A model generated the notes under the pieces. It was given only the letters and a program-made list of their open reading frames with translations. It was not told the origin of the DNA and did no database searches. Below, one piece after another: positions 51,029-59,136 of a DNA stretch of 64,000 bases. Made by a program: the position numbers and the translations under genes. Position 1 is the stretch's first letter. Each line of letters opens with the position of its first letter. Origin of the DNA: Acidihalobacter_A sp037381185 (GTDB taxonomy: Bacteria; Pseudomonadota; Gammaproteobacteria; DSM-5130; Acidihalobacteraceae); the NCBI RefSeq assembly GCF_037381185.1, contig NZ_JARRQY010000007.1, positions 61,200-125,199 on the forward strand. The letters are read 5' to 3'.

Positions 51029-52660
51029 ATGAGCGAACCCGTCTCCACCCATCCTTTCGCAGACCAGCGTCCGGGCACCTCCGGCCTGCGCAAGTCGGTG
51101 ACTGTCTTCCAGCAGCCACACTACCTCGAAAATTTCGTCCAGTCTCTGTTCGACTGCATCACGGATGAACTGGAGGGTGCGACGCTGGTGCTTGGTGGCG
51201 ATGGCCGCTATCACAACCGCGAGGCCATCCAGATCATTTTGCGCATGGCTGCAGCAAACAAGGTCCACCACGTGCTGACCGGGCGTGGGGGCATTTTCTC
51301 AACGCCCGCGGTATCCGCCATGATCCGCGAACACGGCGCTGCCGGCGGCATCATACTCTCCGCCAGCCATAACCCTGGCGGCCCGCAGGGCGACTTCGGC
51401 ATCAAATTCAACGCCCGCAACGGAGGACCGGCATCGGAGTCGCTGACCGAACGCATCTACGCCCGCAGCCAGGTCATAGAGCGCTATTTCATCGCCGAAC
51501 CACAGCACATCGACATAGACACCCCGGGGCTCTATTACCTCAATCAGATGGAAATCGAAGTGGTCGATCCCGTCGCCGAATACGCGCAGCTGATGCAGCG
51601 ACTGTTCGACTTCGAGCGCATCCGCAAACTGATCCACGGTGGCCTGCGCCTGAGCTTCGACGCCATGCATGCGGTCACCGGCCCTTATGCGAAGGTCATC
51701 TTCGAGGAACTCCTCGGCGCTCCCGCCGGCAGCGTGCGCAACGGCGTGCCGCTGGCCGATTTCGGCGGCGGCCATCCCGATCCCAACCTCACCTACGCCC
51801 CAGAGTTGGTCCAGGCGATGCAAGCCCACGACGGCCCCGATTTCGGCGCCGCCTCGGACGGCGACGGCGACCGCAACATGATTCTCGGCCGCGGTTTTTT
51901 CGTCACGCCAAGCGACAGCCTTGCGGTACTCGCCGCCAATGCCACGTTGGTGCCCGGCTACCGCGACGGCTTGACGGGCATCGCCCGCTCAATGCCCACC
52001 AGCCGGGCCGCCGACCGCGTAGCCTCCGAACTCGGCATCCCCTGTTTCGAAACCCCCACCGGCTGGAAATTTTTCGGCAATCTGCTGGACGCCGGACGCA
52101 TCACCCTGTGCGGCGAGGAGAGTTTCGGCACCGGCTCCGACCACGTACGTGAAAAGGATGGTCTGTGGGCGGTGCTGTTCTGGCTCAACCTGCTCGCCGT
52201 GCGGCAGCAGTCCGTCGCCGACATCGTCCACGAACACTGGCGCCACTACGGACGCGACGTGTATACGCGTCACGACTACGAAGGCGTCGACGCACAAAGA
52301 GCCGGCGAGCTGATGAGCGCCCTGCGCGGCAAGCTGGGCGCCCTGCCCGGCCAGGCCTACGGCGGTCTGAACATCACGCATGCCGACGATTTCGCCTACG
52401 ACGACCCCGTCGACGGCAGCCGCACCGAGCATCAGGGGCTGCGTATCCTGTTCGGCGACGAGGCGCGCATCGTCTACCGCCTGTCCGGCACCGGCACCCA
52501 GGGCGCCACGCTGCGCGTCTACATCGAACGCCGCGAGACGCGCGAGACCCATATCGACAGCGACGCCCAGGTTCTGCTGCGCAGCCTGATCGAGGCGGCC
52601 GACGCCATAGCCGGCATCCAGGCTCACACCGGCCGCGAACGCCCGGACGTCATCACCTGA
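51029..52660 (+). CDS. pgm: Phosphoglucomutase (alpha-D-glucose phosphate-specific)
   Basis: A 543-residue alpha-phosphohexomutase interconverting glucose 1- and 6-phosphate, linking gluconeogenesis to glycogen and nucleotide sugars. Active-site phosphoserine loop: GGIILSASHNPGGPQGDFGI. Metal loop: ASDGDGDRNMI. Sugar-binding loop: CGEESFGTGSDHVREKDG. Phosphate-binding loop: RLSGTGTQGATLRVYIE. N-terminal GTSGLRK is also normal. The eukaryote-like length (540-560) fits this class. AAGGAAGAG precedes ATG 51029. Confidence 0.95.
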   Translation: MSEPVSTHPFADQRPGTSGLRKSVTVFQQPHYLENFVQSLFDCITDELEGATLVLGGDGRYHNREAIQIILRMAAANKVHHVLTGRGGIFSTPAVSAMIREHGAAGGIILSASHNPGGPQGDFGIKFNARNGGPASESLTERIYARSQVIERYFIAEPQHIDIDTPGLYYLNQMEIEVVDPVAEYAQLMQRLFDFERIRKLIHGGLRLSFDAMHAVTGPYAKVIFEELLGAPAGSVRNGVPLADFGGGHPDPNLTYAPELVQAMQAHDGPDFGAASDGDGDRNMILGRGFFVTPSDSLAVLAANATLVPGYRDGLTGIARSMPTSRAADRVASELGIPCFETPTGWKFFGNLLDAGRITLCGEESFGTGSDHVREKDGLWAVLFWLNLLAVRQQSVADIVHEHWRHYGRDVYTRHDYEGVDAQRAGELMSALRGKLGALPGQAYGGLNITHADDFAYDDPVDGSRTEHQGLRILFGDEARIVYRLSGTGTQGATLRVYIERRETRETHIDSDAQVLLRSLIEAADAIAGIQAHTGRERPDVIT

Positions 52661-52673
52661 GGGCGGATGGGTC

Positions 52674-53311
52674 ATGAGCGGCTGCTGCGATGATGGATAC
52701 GCCCTGGACACCGCGGGTTCGCGCCAGCGCGGCACGCTGCGCGCGGTATTGGTCATCAATGCGTTGATGTTCGTGCTCATCGCCGCCGCCGTCTATTCCG
52801 GCTCGAGCGCCCTGCTTTCGGACAGCCTGGATAACTTGGGCGATGCCCTGACCTACGGCCTGAGCCTCTACGTCGTGGGTGGAAGCATCCGCGCCAAAGC
52901 CCGCGTGGCTCTGTTCAAGGGCCTGCTAATCCTACTCGCGGCCTGCGTGGTAGCAGCGCAGATCGTCGTCCGGCTGTTCGAACCCACGGTGCCGCTGTTC
53001 GAGGTGATGGGATTATTCAGCCTGCTCGGCCTGGCCGCGAATGGACTGTGCCTGTTCCTGCTGTGGCGTCACCGTAACGAGGACGTCAACATGAACTCGG
53101 TATGGGAGTGCTCGCGCAACGACATCGCCTCGAACCTGTCGGTGTTCGTGGCGGCAGGAGCGGTCTGGCTGACCGGTTCTGGCTGGCCGGACTCGTGGTC
53201 GCCTCTGCCTTGGCCTTGCTGCTGATGCGCTCGGCGTACCGCGTCATTGCCAAGGCGAAAAGCGAGCTACGCCACGCCAACCGGGTAAGCGATTCCAGCA
53301 CTGCACGCTGA
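52674..53311 (+). pseudogene. Cation diffusion facilitator-like transporter, frameshifted
   Basis: Reads as a CDF-type cation transporter: CCDDGYAL start, membrane helix LRAVLVINALMFVLIAAAVY, the metal-site segment SSALLSDSLDNLGDALTYGL and NMNSVWECSRNDIASNLSVF. At about 53193 the frame breaks after TGSGWPD; the last membrane helix and tail (LAGLVVASALALLLMRSAYR ... stop 53311) continue in another frame. The repeat-like GGCTGGCCGGACT at 53181-53193 would restore WPDWLAGLVVAS if it were present twice, so loss of one 13-base tandem copy is the simplest explanation. Follows pgm by 13 bases. Confidence 0.75.
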
Positions 53312-53326
53312 GATACGCCACGTTGA

Positions 53327-53758
53327 TCAGAAGGTATTAGCGACCTCGGCCACGCCGGGAGCGCGGCTGCGAACCAGACGTTCCACCACGTTCTTCAGAT
53401 CCAGCGCGGAACGGGGACACCCCACGCAGGCGCCCTTGAAACGCACCCGCACAACACGCTCGTCAAGCTCCACGAACTCGATGTCACCGCCGTCCTGCAT
53501 GAGAATGCGACGAGCCTCCTCGATCGCACCGAGCACCTCGTCGAGGTCGATCGGCCCCTCGGCCACCTGCTGTTCCCCGACGCGCGCCGCCATGGTCTGC
53601 GCACGATCGAGTCGCAGCGCCAGCTCCGGATCGAGTTCCTCGATAGCGTCGAGTTCGTCCTCGCTGTAGACATGCGCGGGATCAGAATTCAGCAGGCGTT
53701 CCAGCTCGCCCTGCGCGGTCGCAAGGCTCTGATAGCTCAAGCGGCGTTCAGTCGTCAT
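53327..53758 (-). CDS. NifU C-terminal domain protein (Nfu-type Fe-S carrier)
   Basis: A 143-residue protein with a charged helical N-terminal part and a C-terminal Nfu domain (about 70-143). The domain shows LDEVLGAIEEARRILMQDGG, RVRFKGACVGCPRSALDLKN and the CxxC that binds a [4Fe-4S] cluster. Nfu proteins deliver clusters to targets. Its position after sdhCDAB-sdhE-ygfX suggests service to succinate dehydrogenase. Its start overlaps the ygfX end. Convergent with the transporter pseudogene. Confidence 0.85.
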   Translation of the reverse strand: MTTERRLSYQSLATAQGELERLLNSDPAHVYSEDELDAIEELDPELALRLDRAQTMAARVGEQQVAEGPIDLDEVLGAIEEARRILMQDGGDIEFVELDERVVRVRFKGACVGCPRSALDLKNVVERLVRSRAPGVAEVANTF

Positions 53759-54212
53759 ATTCACCCGATCGATCCTGGCGCGCAGCGCGCAACCGTACCC
53801 GCAAGCGCCTCAGCACCTCGGCATCCAGGGAATCGGGCAGCAGCAGCACGGCACGCCGCCCCAGACCTTCGAGTTTCAGGCTGAGGATCACCAGTTTGGA
53901 ATTGACGAAACAGTCCGGCGCCAGCGTGGCTTCATGCTCGCGTCCGAAGGCATCCCAAACGCGCCATTTGCCAGAGGCTTCCCACACCAGCCGCAACAGG
54001 CTGCGCGGAGCGTTGAGGAGCACATGCATGCGCAGGCTGCGATACAGACTGGCGGCGACCATTAGACCGAGCAGGGCACGCACCGGCCCCTGCAGATCGA
54101 TATATGCCAGCGCAACCGCGGCCGTCGAGTGGGCGAGCACAAGAAAGCTCGCCAGCATACGCGACGGCCTAAGTTGCAGGTATAACGGCTCTGCGGATCT
54201 CTGTAACGACAT
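53748..54212 (-). CDS. ygfX: YgfX (CptA-like) membrane protein
   Basis: A ~154-residue protein with two N-terminal membrane helices (about 20-60) and a soluble C-terminal part, in the form of YgfX proteins encoded directly after sdhE. Phrases: PLYLQLRPSRMLASFLVLAH and DCFVNSKLVILSLKLEGLGR. In E. coli, YgfX was proposed as a toxin acting on cytoskeletal proteins with SdhE (CptB) as antitoxin, but SdhE is better known for flavinylation. Overlaps sdhE by 44 bases. ATG 54212 is chosen. Confidence 0.8.
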   Translation of the reverse strand: MSLQRSAEPLYLQLRPSRMLASFLVLAHSTAAVALAYIDLQGPVRALLGLMVAASLYRSLRMHVLLNAPRSLLRLVWEASGKWRVWDAFGREHEATLAPDCFVNSKLVILSLKLEGLGRRAVLLLPDSLDAEVLRRLRVRLRAARQDRSGEYDD

Positions 54213-54417
54213 GGGCAATGCTCGGGTCCGACGGGGACATGCGTTCCATCAGCACCTCCAAGAGTACCTGATCAGGATACTCCAGCAAACGTTCGAAGGC
54301 GACTCGATCCGCATCTTCCAACTCGGCGTAGCGCCGATCAAAGAACGGGACCAGCAGTTCGTCCAGTTCAAGCATGCCGCGCCGGCAGCGCCAGCGCAAC
54401 CTATCGGACTCGGCCAT
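54169..54417 (-). CDS. sdhE: Succinate dehydrogenase flavinylation factor SdhE
   Basis: An 82-residue SdhE/YgfY/CptB protein that promotes covalent FAD attachment to SdhA. The conserved motif RGMLELDELLVPFFDRRY includes the RGxxE element needed for flavinylation, and LLEYPDQVLLEVLM is typical of the five-helix fold. It starts 4 bases after the sdhB stop, giving the operon sdhCDAB-sdhE-ygfX. Confidence 0.92.
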   Translation of the reverse strand: MAESDRLRWRCRRGMLELDELLVPFFDRRYAELEDADRVAFERLLEYPDQVLLEVLMERMSPSDPSIAHVVTEIRRAVIPAT

Positions 54418-54421
54418 GTAT

Positions 54422-55123
54422 TTAGACGGACTTCTTGAGCATGGCATGCTTGATCTGCCCGATCGCCTTGGTCGGGTTGAGTCCCTTCGGACACACCTGC
54501 ACGCAGTTCATGATGCTGTGGCAGCGATAGAGCTTGTAGGCGTCGTCGAGCTGTTCCAGACGTTCATCGGTGGCCTGATCGCGGCTGTCGAGTACGAATC
54601 GCGATGCCTGCAGCAATGCCGCCGGACCGAGAAATTTGTCGGGGTTCCACCAGTACGAGGGGCACGACGCCGAGCAGCATCCGCACAGGATGCACTCGTA
54701 CAAACCGTCGAGCTTCTCGCGCTCTTCCGGCGACTGCTTGATCTCGACCTCGGGCTCGGGGTCCTTGAGCTGCAGATAGGGTTCGGTCTTGCGGTACTGG
54801 CCGTAGAAATTCTCCATGTCCACGACCAGATCGCGGATCACGGGCATGCCGGGGAACGGACGCAGCTCGATCGGCTCCTTGAGCGTAGTCAGCGGCGTGA
54901 CGCAGGCGAGGCCGTTCTTGCCGTTGATGTTCATGCCGTCCGAACCGCATACGCCCTCCTGGCAGGAGCGGCGGAAGCTCAGGGTCGGATCCTGCTCCTT
55001 GAGCTTGAGCAGCGCGCCGAGCAGCATCATGCCGGGCTCGACGTCCTCCTCGGGCAGCTCGTAATCCTGCATGTAGGGCTTGTCGCCGCTCTCCGGATCG
55101 TAGCGGTAGATAGAAAAGCGCAT
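54422..55123 (-). CDS. sdhB: Succinate dehydrogenase iron-sulfur subunit
   Basis: A 233-residue subunit with three clusters: [2Fe-2S] ligands in SCQEGVCGSDGMNINGKNGL and the following C; [4Fe-4S] in ECILCGCCSASCPSYWW; [3Fe-4S]/[4Fe-4S] in CHSIMNCVQVCPKGLNP. It passes electrons from SdhA FAD to quinone. Start overlaps the sdhA stop by one base (TGATG). Length matches E. coli SdhB (238). Confidence 0.97.
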   Translation of the reverse strand: MRFSIYRYDPESGDKPYMQDYELPEEDVEPGMMLLGALLKLKEQDPTLSFRRSCQEGVCGSDGMNINGKNGLACVTPLTTLKEPIELRPFPGMPVIRDLVVDMENFYGQYRKTEPYLQLKDPEPEVEIKQSPEEREKLDGLYECILCGCCSASCPSYWWNPDKFLGPAALLQASRFVLDSRDQATDERLEQLDDAYKLYRCHSIMNCVQVCPKGLNPTKAIGQIKHAMLKKSV

Positions 55124-56886
55124 CAGTAGACCCTCTCCTTGGGCGGGAAGGACTCGACCGTCAGCGGGCGGGTGCGCACCGGCTTGTAGTCCAGCGAATC
55201 CGATTCCAGGAAATACAGCGTGTGCTTCATCCACTTCTCGTCGTCGCGCTTTTCGAAGTCGACGCGCGAGTGTGCGCCGCGGCTTTCCTGCCGCGCATGA
55301 GCCGACATCGACGCGGCCATCGCGCAATCGATGAGATTCTCGGTTTCCATGGCTTCGACCCGCGCCGTGTTGAACACGCGGCTGTGGTCGCTGAGCGTGG
55401 CATCCTTGAAGCGTTCGGCGATCTCGCGCACCTTCTTGACGCCTTCGGCGAGAAGTCCTTCCTCGCGGAACACGCCGGCGTGGTCTTCCATCGCCTTCTT
55501 GAGTTCGGCGCGCAGCTGCTCTGGCCGCTCGCCGTCGCCCTTCTTCTCCCAGCGATGCAGACGGGCCATCGCGGCGTCGACCGCGCTGTCGTCCATCGGC
55601 CGGTTGTGCGGGTTCTCCGCCAGGAACTCGATCATCTGGTTGGCGGCCGCACGGCCGAACACCAGGATGTCGAGCAGCGAGTTGCCGCCCAGGCGGTTGG
55701 CGCCGTGCACCGACACGCAGGCGCATTCGCCCGCGGCATACAGGCCCGGCACCGGCTCTTCGGCGCTCTCGCGCAGCGGCGCGACCACCTCGCCATGACG
55801 GTTGGTCGGAATGCCGCCCATCATGTAGTGGCAGGTCGGGTAGATCGGAATCGGCTGCTCGATGGGATCCACGTGCACGAAGGTCATGCTGGAATCTCGG
55901 ATACCCGGCAGACGGCTCTTGATGACGTCGGCGCCGAGGTGGTCGAGCTTGAGCAGCACGTGATCCTTGTTCGGGCCGACCCCGCGGCCTTCCTTGACCT
56001 CGGTGTAGATCGCACGGCTGACCACATCGCGCGAGGCCAGATCCTTTGCGTGCGGCGCGTAGCGCTCCATGAAGCGCTCGCCATCGCTGTTGAGCAGATA
56101 GCCGCCCTCGCCTCGCGAGCCTTCGGTGATCAACATGCCGCGCCCGGCGATGCCGGTCGGATGGAACTGAATGAATTCCATGTCCTGCAGCGGTATGCCT
56201 GCGCGCAGTGCCATCGCCAGCCCGTCGCCCGTATTGATCAGGGCGTTGGTATTGGTACGGTACATCTGCCCCGCGCCGCCGGTGGCCAGCAGCGTGGCCT
56301 TGGCCTCGATCAGGATCGGCTCACCGGTCTCGATGGAGAAGGCCAGCGCGCCGAGCACATGACCGTCGGCGTCCTTGATCAGATCGACCGCAAAATACTC
56401 GTCGAAGAAATGCGTCTTGGCGCGGATGTTCTGCTGGTAAAGGCTGTGCAGGATGGCGTGGCCGGTACGGTCCGCCGCCGCGCAGGTACGCATCGCCTGC
56501 TCGCCGCCGAAGTTGCGACTCTGTCCGCCGAAGGCGCGCTGGTAGATATTGCCATCCTCGAGGCGCGAAAACGGTACGCCGAAATGGTCCAACTCGTAGA
56601 CCACCTGTGGCGCGGCGCGGCACATGTATTCGATCGCGTCCTGGTCACCCAGGTAGTCGCTGCCCTTGACGGTATCGAACATATGCCAATGCCAGTTGTC
56701 CTCGACCACGTTGGCCAGCGCCGCGTTCACGCCGCCCTGGGCGGCCACGGTGTGGGAGCGGGTCGGGAACACCTTGGAAACCACGGCCACCTTGGCGTCC
56801 GCCCGGGCCAGTTGCAGGGCGGCACGCAGACCGGCCCCGCCAGCGCCGATAATTAGCGCGTCAAAGCGTCTTCTCTCCAGATTCAT
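55123..56886 (-). CDS. sdhA: Succinate dehydrogenase flavoprotein subunit
   Basis: A 587-residue subunit that oxidises succinate to fumarate in the TCA cycle. FAD site LIIGAGGAGLRAALQLARA; flavinylation His in FPTRSHTVAAQGGVNAAL; active-site Arg/His region QFHPTGIAGRGMLITEGSRG and HGANRLGGNSLLDILVFGRA. Full length (E. coli 588). ATG 56886 overlaps the sdhD stop (ATGA). SdhE, needed for flavinylation, is encoded in the same operon. Confidence 0.97.
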   Translation of the reverse strand: MNLERRRFDALIIGAGGAGLRAALQLARADAKVAVVSKVFPTRSHTVAAQGGVNAALANVVEDNWHWHMFDTVKGSDYLGDQDAIEYMCRAAPQVVYELDHFGVPFSRLEDGNIYQRAFGGQSRNFGGEQAMRTCAAADRTGHAILHSLYQQNIRAKTHFFDEYFAVDLIKDADGHVLGALAFSIETGEPILIEAKATLLATGGAGQMYRTNTNALINTGDGLAMALRAGIPLQDMEFIQFHPTGIAGRGMLITEGSRGEGGYLLNSDGERFMERYAPHAKDLASRDVVSRAIYTEVKEGRGVGPNKDHVLLKLDHLGADVIKSRLPGIRDSSMTFVHVDPIEQPIPIYPTCHYMMGGIPTNRHGEVVAPLRESAEEPVPGLYAAGECACVSVHGANRLGGNSLLDILVFGRAAANQMIEFLAENPHNRPMDDSAVDAAMARLHRWEKKGDGERPEQLRAELKKAMEDHAGVFREEGLLAEGVKKVREIAERFKDATLSDHSRVFNTARVEAMETENLIDCAMAASMSAHARQESRGAHSRVDFEKRDDEKWMKHTLYFLESDSLDYKPVRTRPLTVESFPPKERVY

Positions 56887-57224
56887 AGACCACTCGCTTG
56901 CAGCAGTATCCGCCCCGCCCATGCGCCACAGCCGAGCAGGAAGATGATGACCAGGCTGTACGCGGTAACGCGCAGCCACAGGGGATGGACGTAGTCGATG
57001 AGGATGTCGCGCACCCCGATCCAGGCGTGCAGCAACAGCATGACTACGAAGACGGCCGTCGCCAGAAGCACCGCCGGGTGCCCTATCCAGGCACGCCAGT
57101 GTTCGTAGCTCATGTGCGGATGGAAGGCCATCGCTCCAACCGCAAAGACGAAGAACAGGCCGAGGTAGACGGCGCTGATTCGCTGCACGATCCAGGCGCG
57201 CAAACCGCTCAGACCGGAACTCAT
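56883..57224 (-). CDS. sdhD: Succinate dehydrogenase membrane anchor subunit D
   Basis: A 113-residue membrane subunit with three helices (about 15-35, 50-72 and 88-108). It has RISAVYLGLFFVFAV near the N-terminus, and LHAWIGVRDILIDYVHP holds the haem-ligand His and the quinone-site Asp-Tyr pair. Overlaps sdhC and sdhA by 4 bases each (ATGA). Confidence 0.93.
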   Translation of the reverse strand: MSSGLSGLRAWIVQRISAVYLGLFFVFAVGAMAFHPHMSYEHWRAWIGHPAVLLATAVFVVMLLLHAWIGVRDILIDYVHPLWLRVTAYSLVIIFLLGCGAWAGRILLQASGL

Positions 57225-57601
57225 AGATAGATCTCCAACAGCAGGATGATCGCCAGGACCAGCGCCGAGACACCGACCCACGCGGCACTCTGGAAACTCG
57301 GTTTCTTGGCGATGCCGATCTCCAGATCCATGAGCAGGTAGCGCACGCCGGCGAGCAGATGATGGCATAGGCTCCAGGTGATCAAAACCACCGCGGGCAC
57401 AAGCCACCAGCTGGTGGCGATGTCACGCGCCTGCGCGAAGCCGGCGGGACTGCTCAGGGATAAATCCAGCAGATAGAGGACAAAGGGGATCCCCAGGAAC
57501 ATGAGAGCTCCGGATACCCGGTGCGCGAATGAAATCACGCCGGGCAGGGGCAACTTGATCTTGAACAGATCCAGATAGACTGGTCGCTGCGTTGCAGGCA
57601 T
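57221..57601 (-). CDS. sdhC: Succinate dehydrogenase cytochrome b556 subunit C
   Basis: A 126-residue membrane subunit with three helices. The family motif ISFAHRVSGALMFLGIP carries the quinone-site Ser/Arg, and WSLCHHLLAGVRYLLMDL carries the haem-ligand His. First gene of sdhCDAB-sdhE-ygfX. A TATAAT box lies 115 bases upstream. Confidence 0.94.
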   Translation of the reverse strand: MPATQRPVYLDLFKIKLPLPGVISFAHRVSGALMFLGIPFVLYLLDLSLSSPAGFAQARDIATSWWLVPAVVLITWSLCHHLLAGVRYLLMDLEIGIAKKPSFQSAAWVGVSALVLAIILLLEIYL

Positions 57602-57716
57602 CGGCTCGTCCTTGGCCGTTGAGCATAGTGCTCGTTTGAACTTACAGATGATGGGCGCTTCGAAACATGAATGCGCGGGCGGAGTACTACAGCATCACGT
57701 CCTCGCCCCCTCGGCC

Positions 57717-57722
57717 ATTATA
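57717..57722 (-). promoter_or_regulatory. Candidate -10 box of the sdh operon
   Basis: The minus strand reads TATAAT about 115 bases before sdhC. The -35 at 17 bases is poor (CGACCC). AGTACTA occurs at 57683-57689 and 57722-57728 and may be a control repeat. This 366-base gap (57602-57967) also holds the start region of divergent ygfZ; no gene is seen in it. Confidence 0.4.
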
Positions 57723-57967
57723 GTACTAACCACATACGGGGTCGCATTGCGGGGCATCCTGCCCTCCACTCGATCACCATATTTTTTCGAGGCGTCCTTT
57801 TTGTGGTTTCGAGTATAGCACTGAATCCGGAAAAATCTGGAAGGCTTGCGCTGACAGCCCAGCGGCCCTGCTCTAACATAGGGGCAGCTCATGATCCATG
57901 ATTGCGCAGTACGCGTTGGGACCACACTTCCCGCCCCCGCTGCAAGCCCAAATTCGGAGAAAATGCG

Positions 57968-59026
57968 ATGAAACCCGACTGGAAGAATTTTCTCGAACAC
58001 GCGGGCGCGGAGTTCGAGGATCTCGCGGTGGCGAGCTTCGGCAATGCCGAACGAGAGCTCCGCGTCACCACCACCGGCGACGTGTTGTGCGACCTCTCTC
58101 ACTTCGGCCTCATCTCGGCCTACGGCGAGGACGCCACCGATTTCCTGCAGGGACAGTTCAGCAACGACGTCGCCCAGGTCGACGCCGGACACAGTCAGTT
58201 GAATAGCTACTGCACGCCCAAGGGACGCATGCTGGCCAATTTTCGCCTGTTCAAGCCTGGCGACACCTATTACCTGCGCCTGCCCCAGGCACTGATTGAA
58301 CCCACACTCAAACGCCTGCGCATGTTCGTCATGCGCTCTCGGGTCACCCTGGAGAACGCCGATGACGCCCTCACCCGCATAGGCTGGTCGGGGCCGAACG
58401 CGGCCACCGAGCTGAGCACTGCGCTTGGCGGAGCCGACATACCGGAAACTCCGGACGAAACACTCAGCCACGACGAGTTGAGCGTGCTGCGCGTACCCGG
58501 CATCCACCCGCGTTTCGAGATCTACGGGCAACTCGAGGCCGTTCAGCGTCTTTGGGACAGGCTGAACGTCCACGGCGCCCCCGTCGGTGCGGCATGCTGG
58601 GGACTACTCGATGTGCTCTCCGGCATTCCGACGATCCAACCGCAAACCAGCGAAGCCTTCGTGCCGCAGATGGCCAATATGGAACTGATCGGCGGCGTCA
58701 GTTTCCAGAAGGGCTGCTATCCGGGGCAGGAGATCGTTGCCCGCACGCAGTACCTCGGCAACCTCAAACGGCGTATGTACCGCATCCACGTAGATCTCAA
58801 CGAAGTCGTACCCGGCCAGGAGATCGTCGACGCCGCCAAAGGCGAATCCGGCATGGTCGGACGCCTGGTCGAGGGCTTCCGGCATCCAGACGGCGGCGTT
58901 GAGGGATTGGCGGTGCTGCAGATACAGAGCGTCGAGGACGCCGCGGATCTGCGCCTGGGCACCGCCAAAGGCCCACGCGTGAGCGTCAGTCCGCCGCCCT
59001 ACCCGCTGACCGCAGACACCGACTGA
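57968..59026 (+). CDS. ygfZ: Folate-binding protein YgfZ
   Basis: A 352-residue GcvT-like protein that uses folate to support Fe-S enzymes such as MiaB. The signature KGCYPGQEIVARTQYLGNLK with the key Cys is present. Earlier, DLSHFGLISAYGEDATDFLQ and GQFSNDVAQVDAG match the family N-terminus. GGAG upstream supports ATG 57968 over an earlier in-frame start. Divergent from sdh, as in E. coli where ygfZ lies beside sdhE-ygfX genes. Confidence 0.93.
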   Translation: MKPDWKNFLEHAGAEFEDLAVASFGNAERELRVTTTGDVLCDLSHFGLISAYGEDATDFLQGQFSNDVAQVDAGHSQLNSYCTPKGRMLANFRLFKPGDTYYLRLPQALIEPTLKRLRMFVMRSRVTLENADDALTRIGWSGPNAATELSTALGGADIPETPDETLSHDELSVLRVPGIHPRFEIYGQLEAVQRLWDRLNVHGAPVGAACWGLLDVLSGIPTIQPQTSEAFVPQMANMELIGGVSFQKGCYPGQEIVARTQYLGNLKRRMYRIHVDLNEVVPGQEIVDAAKGESGMVGRLVEGFRHPDGGVEGLAVLQIQSVEDAADLRLGTAKGPRVSVSPPPYPLTADTD

Positions 59027-59136
59027 CGTTTGCGGCACCCCAACGCGGGTGGCCGCGTTAGGGCGCTCTTCGCTTAGCCCAACCCGCGCCTCGATTGCCG
59101 AATGCGCAGCAAACCAGACCGTTTGCGACGGTCACT

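Noticed and set aside
53748..54417. ygfX-sdhE as a toxin-antitoxin pair
   Set aside because: SdhE has the flavinylation motif and sits in the sdh operon, so an assembly-factor role is the better reading.
55222..56856. A 544-codon plus-strand frame opposite sdhA
   Set aside because: Antisense shadow of sdhA with no support of its own.
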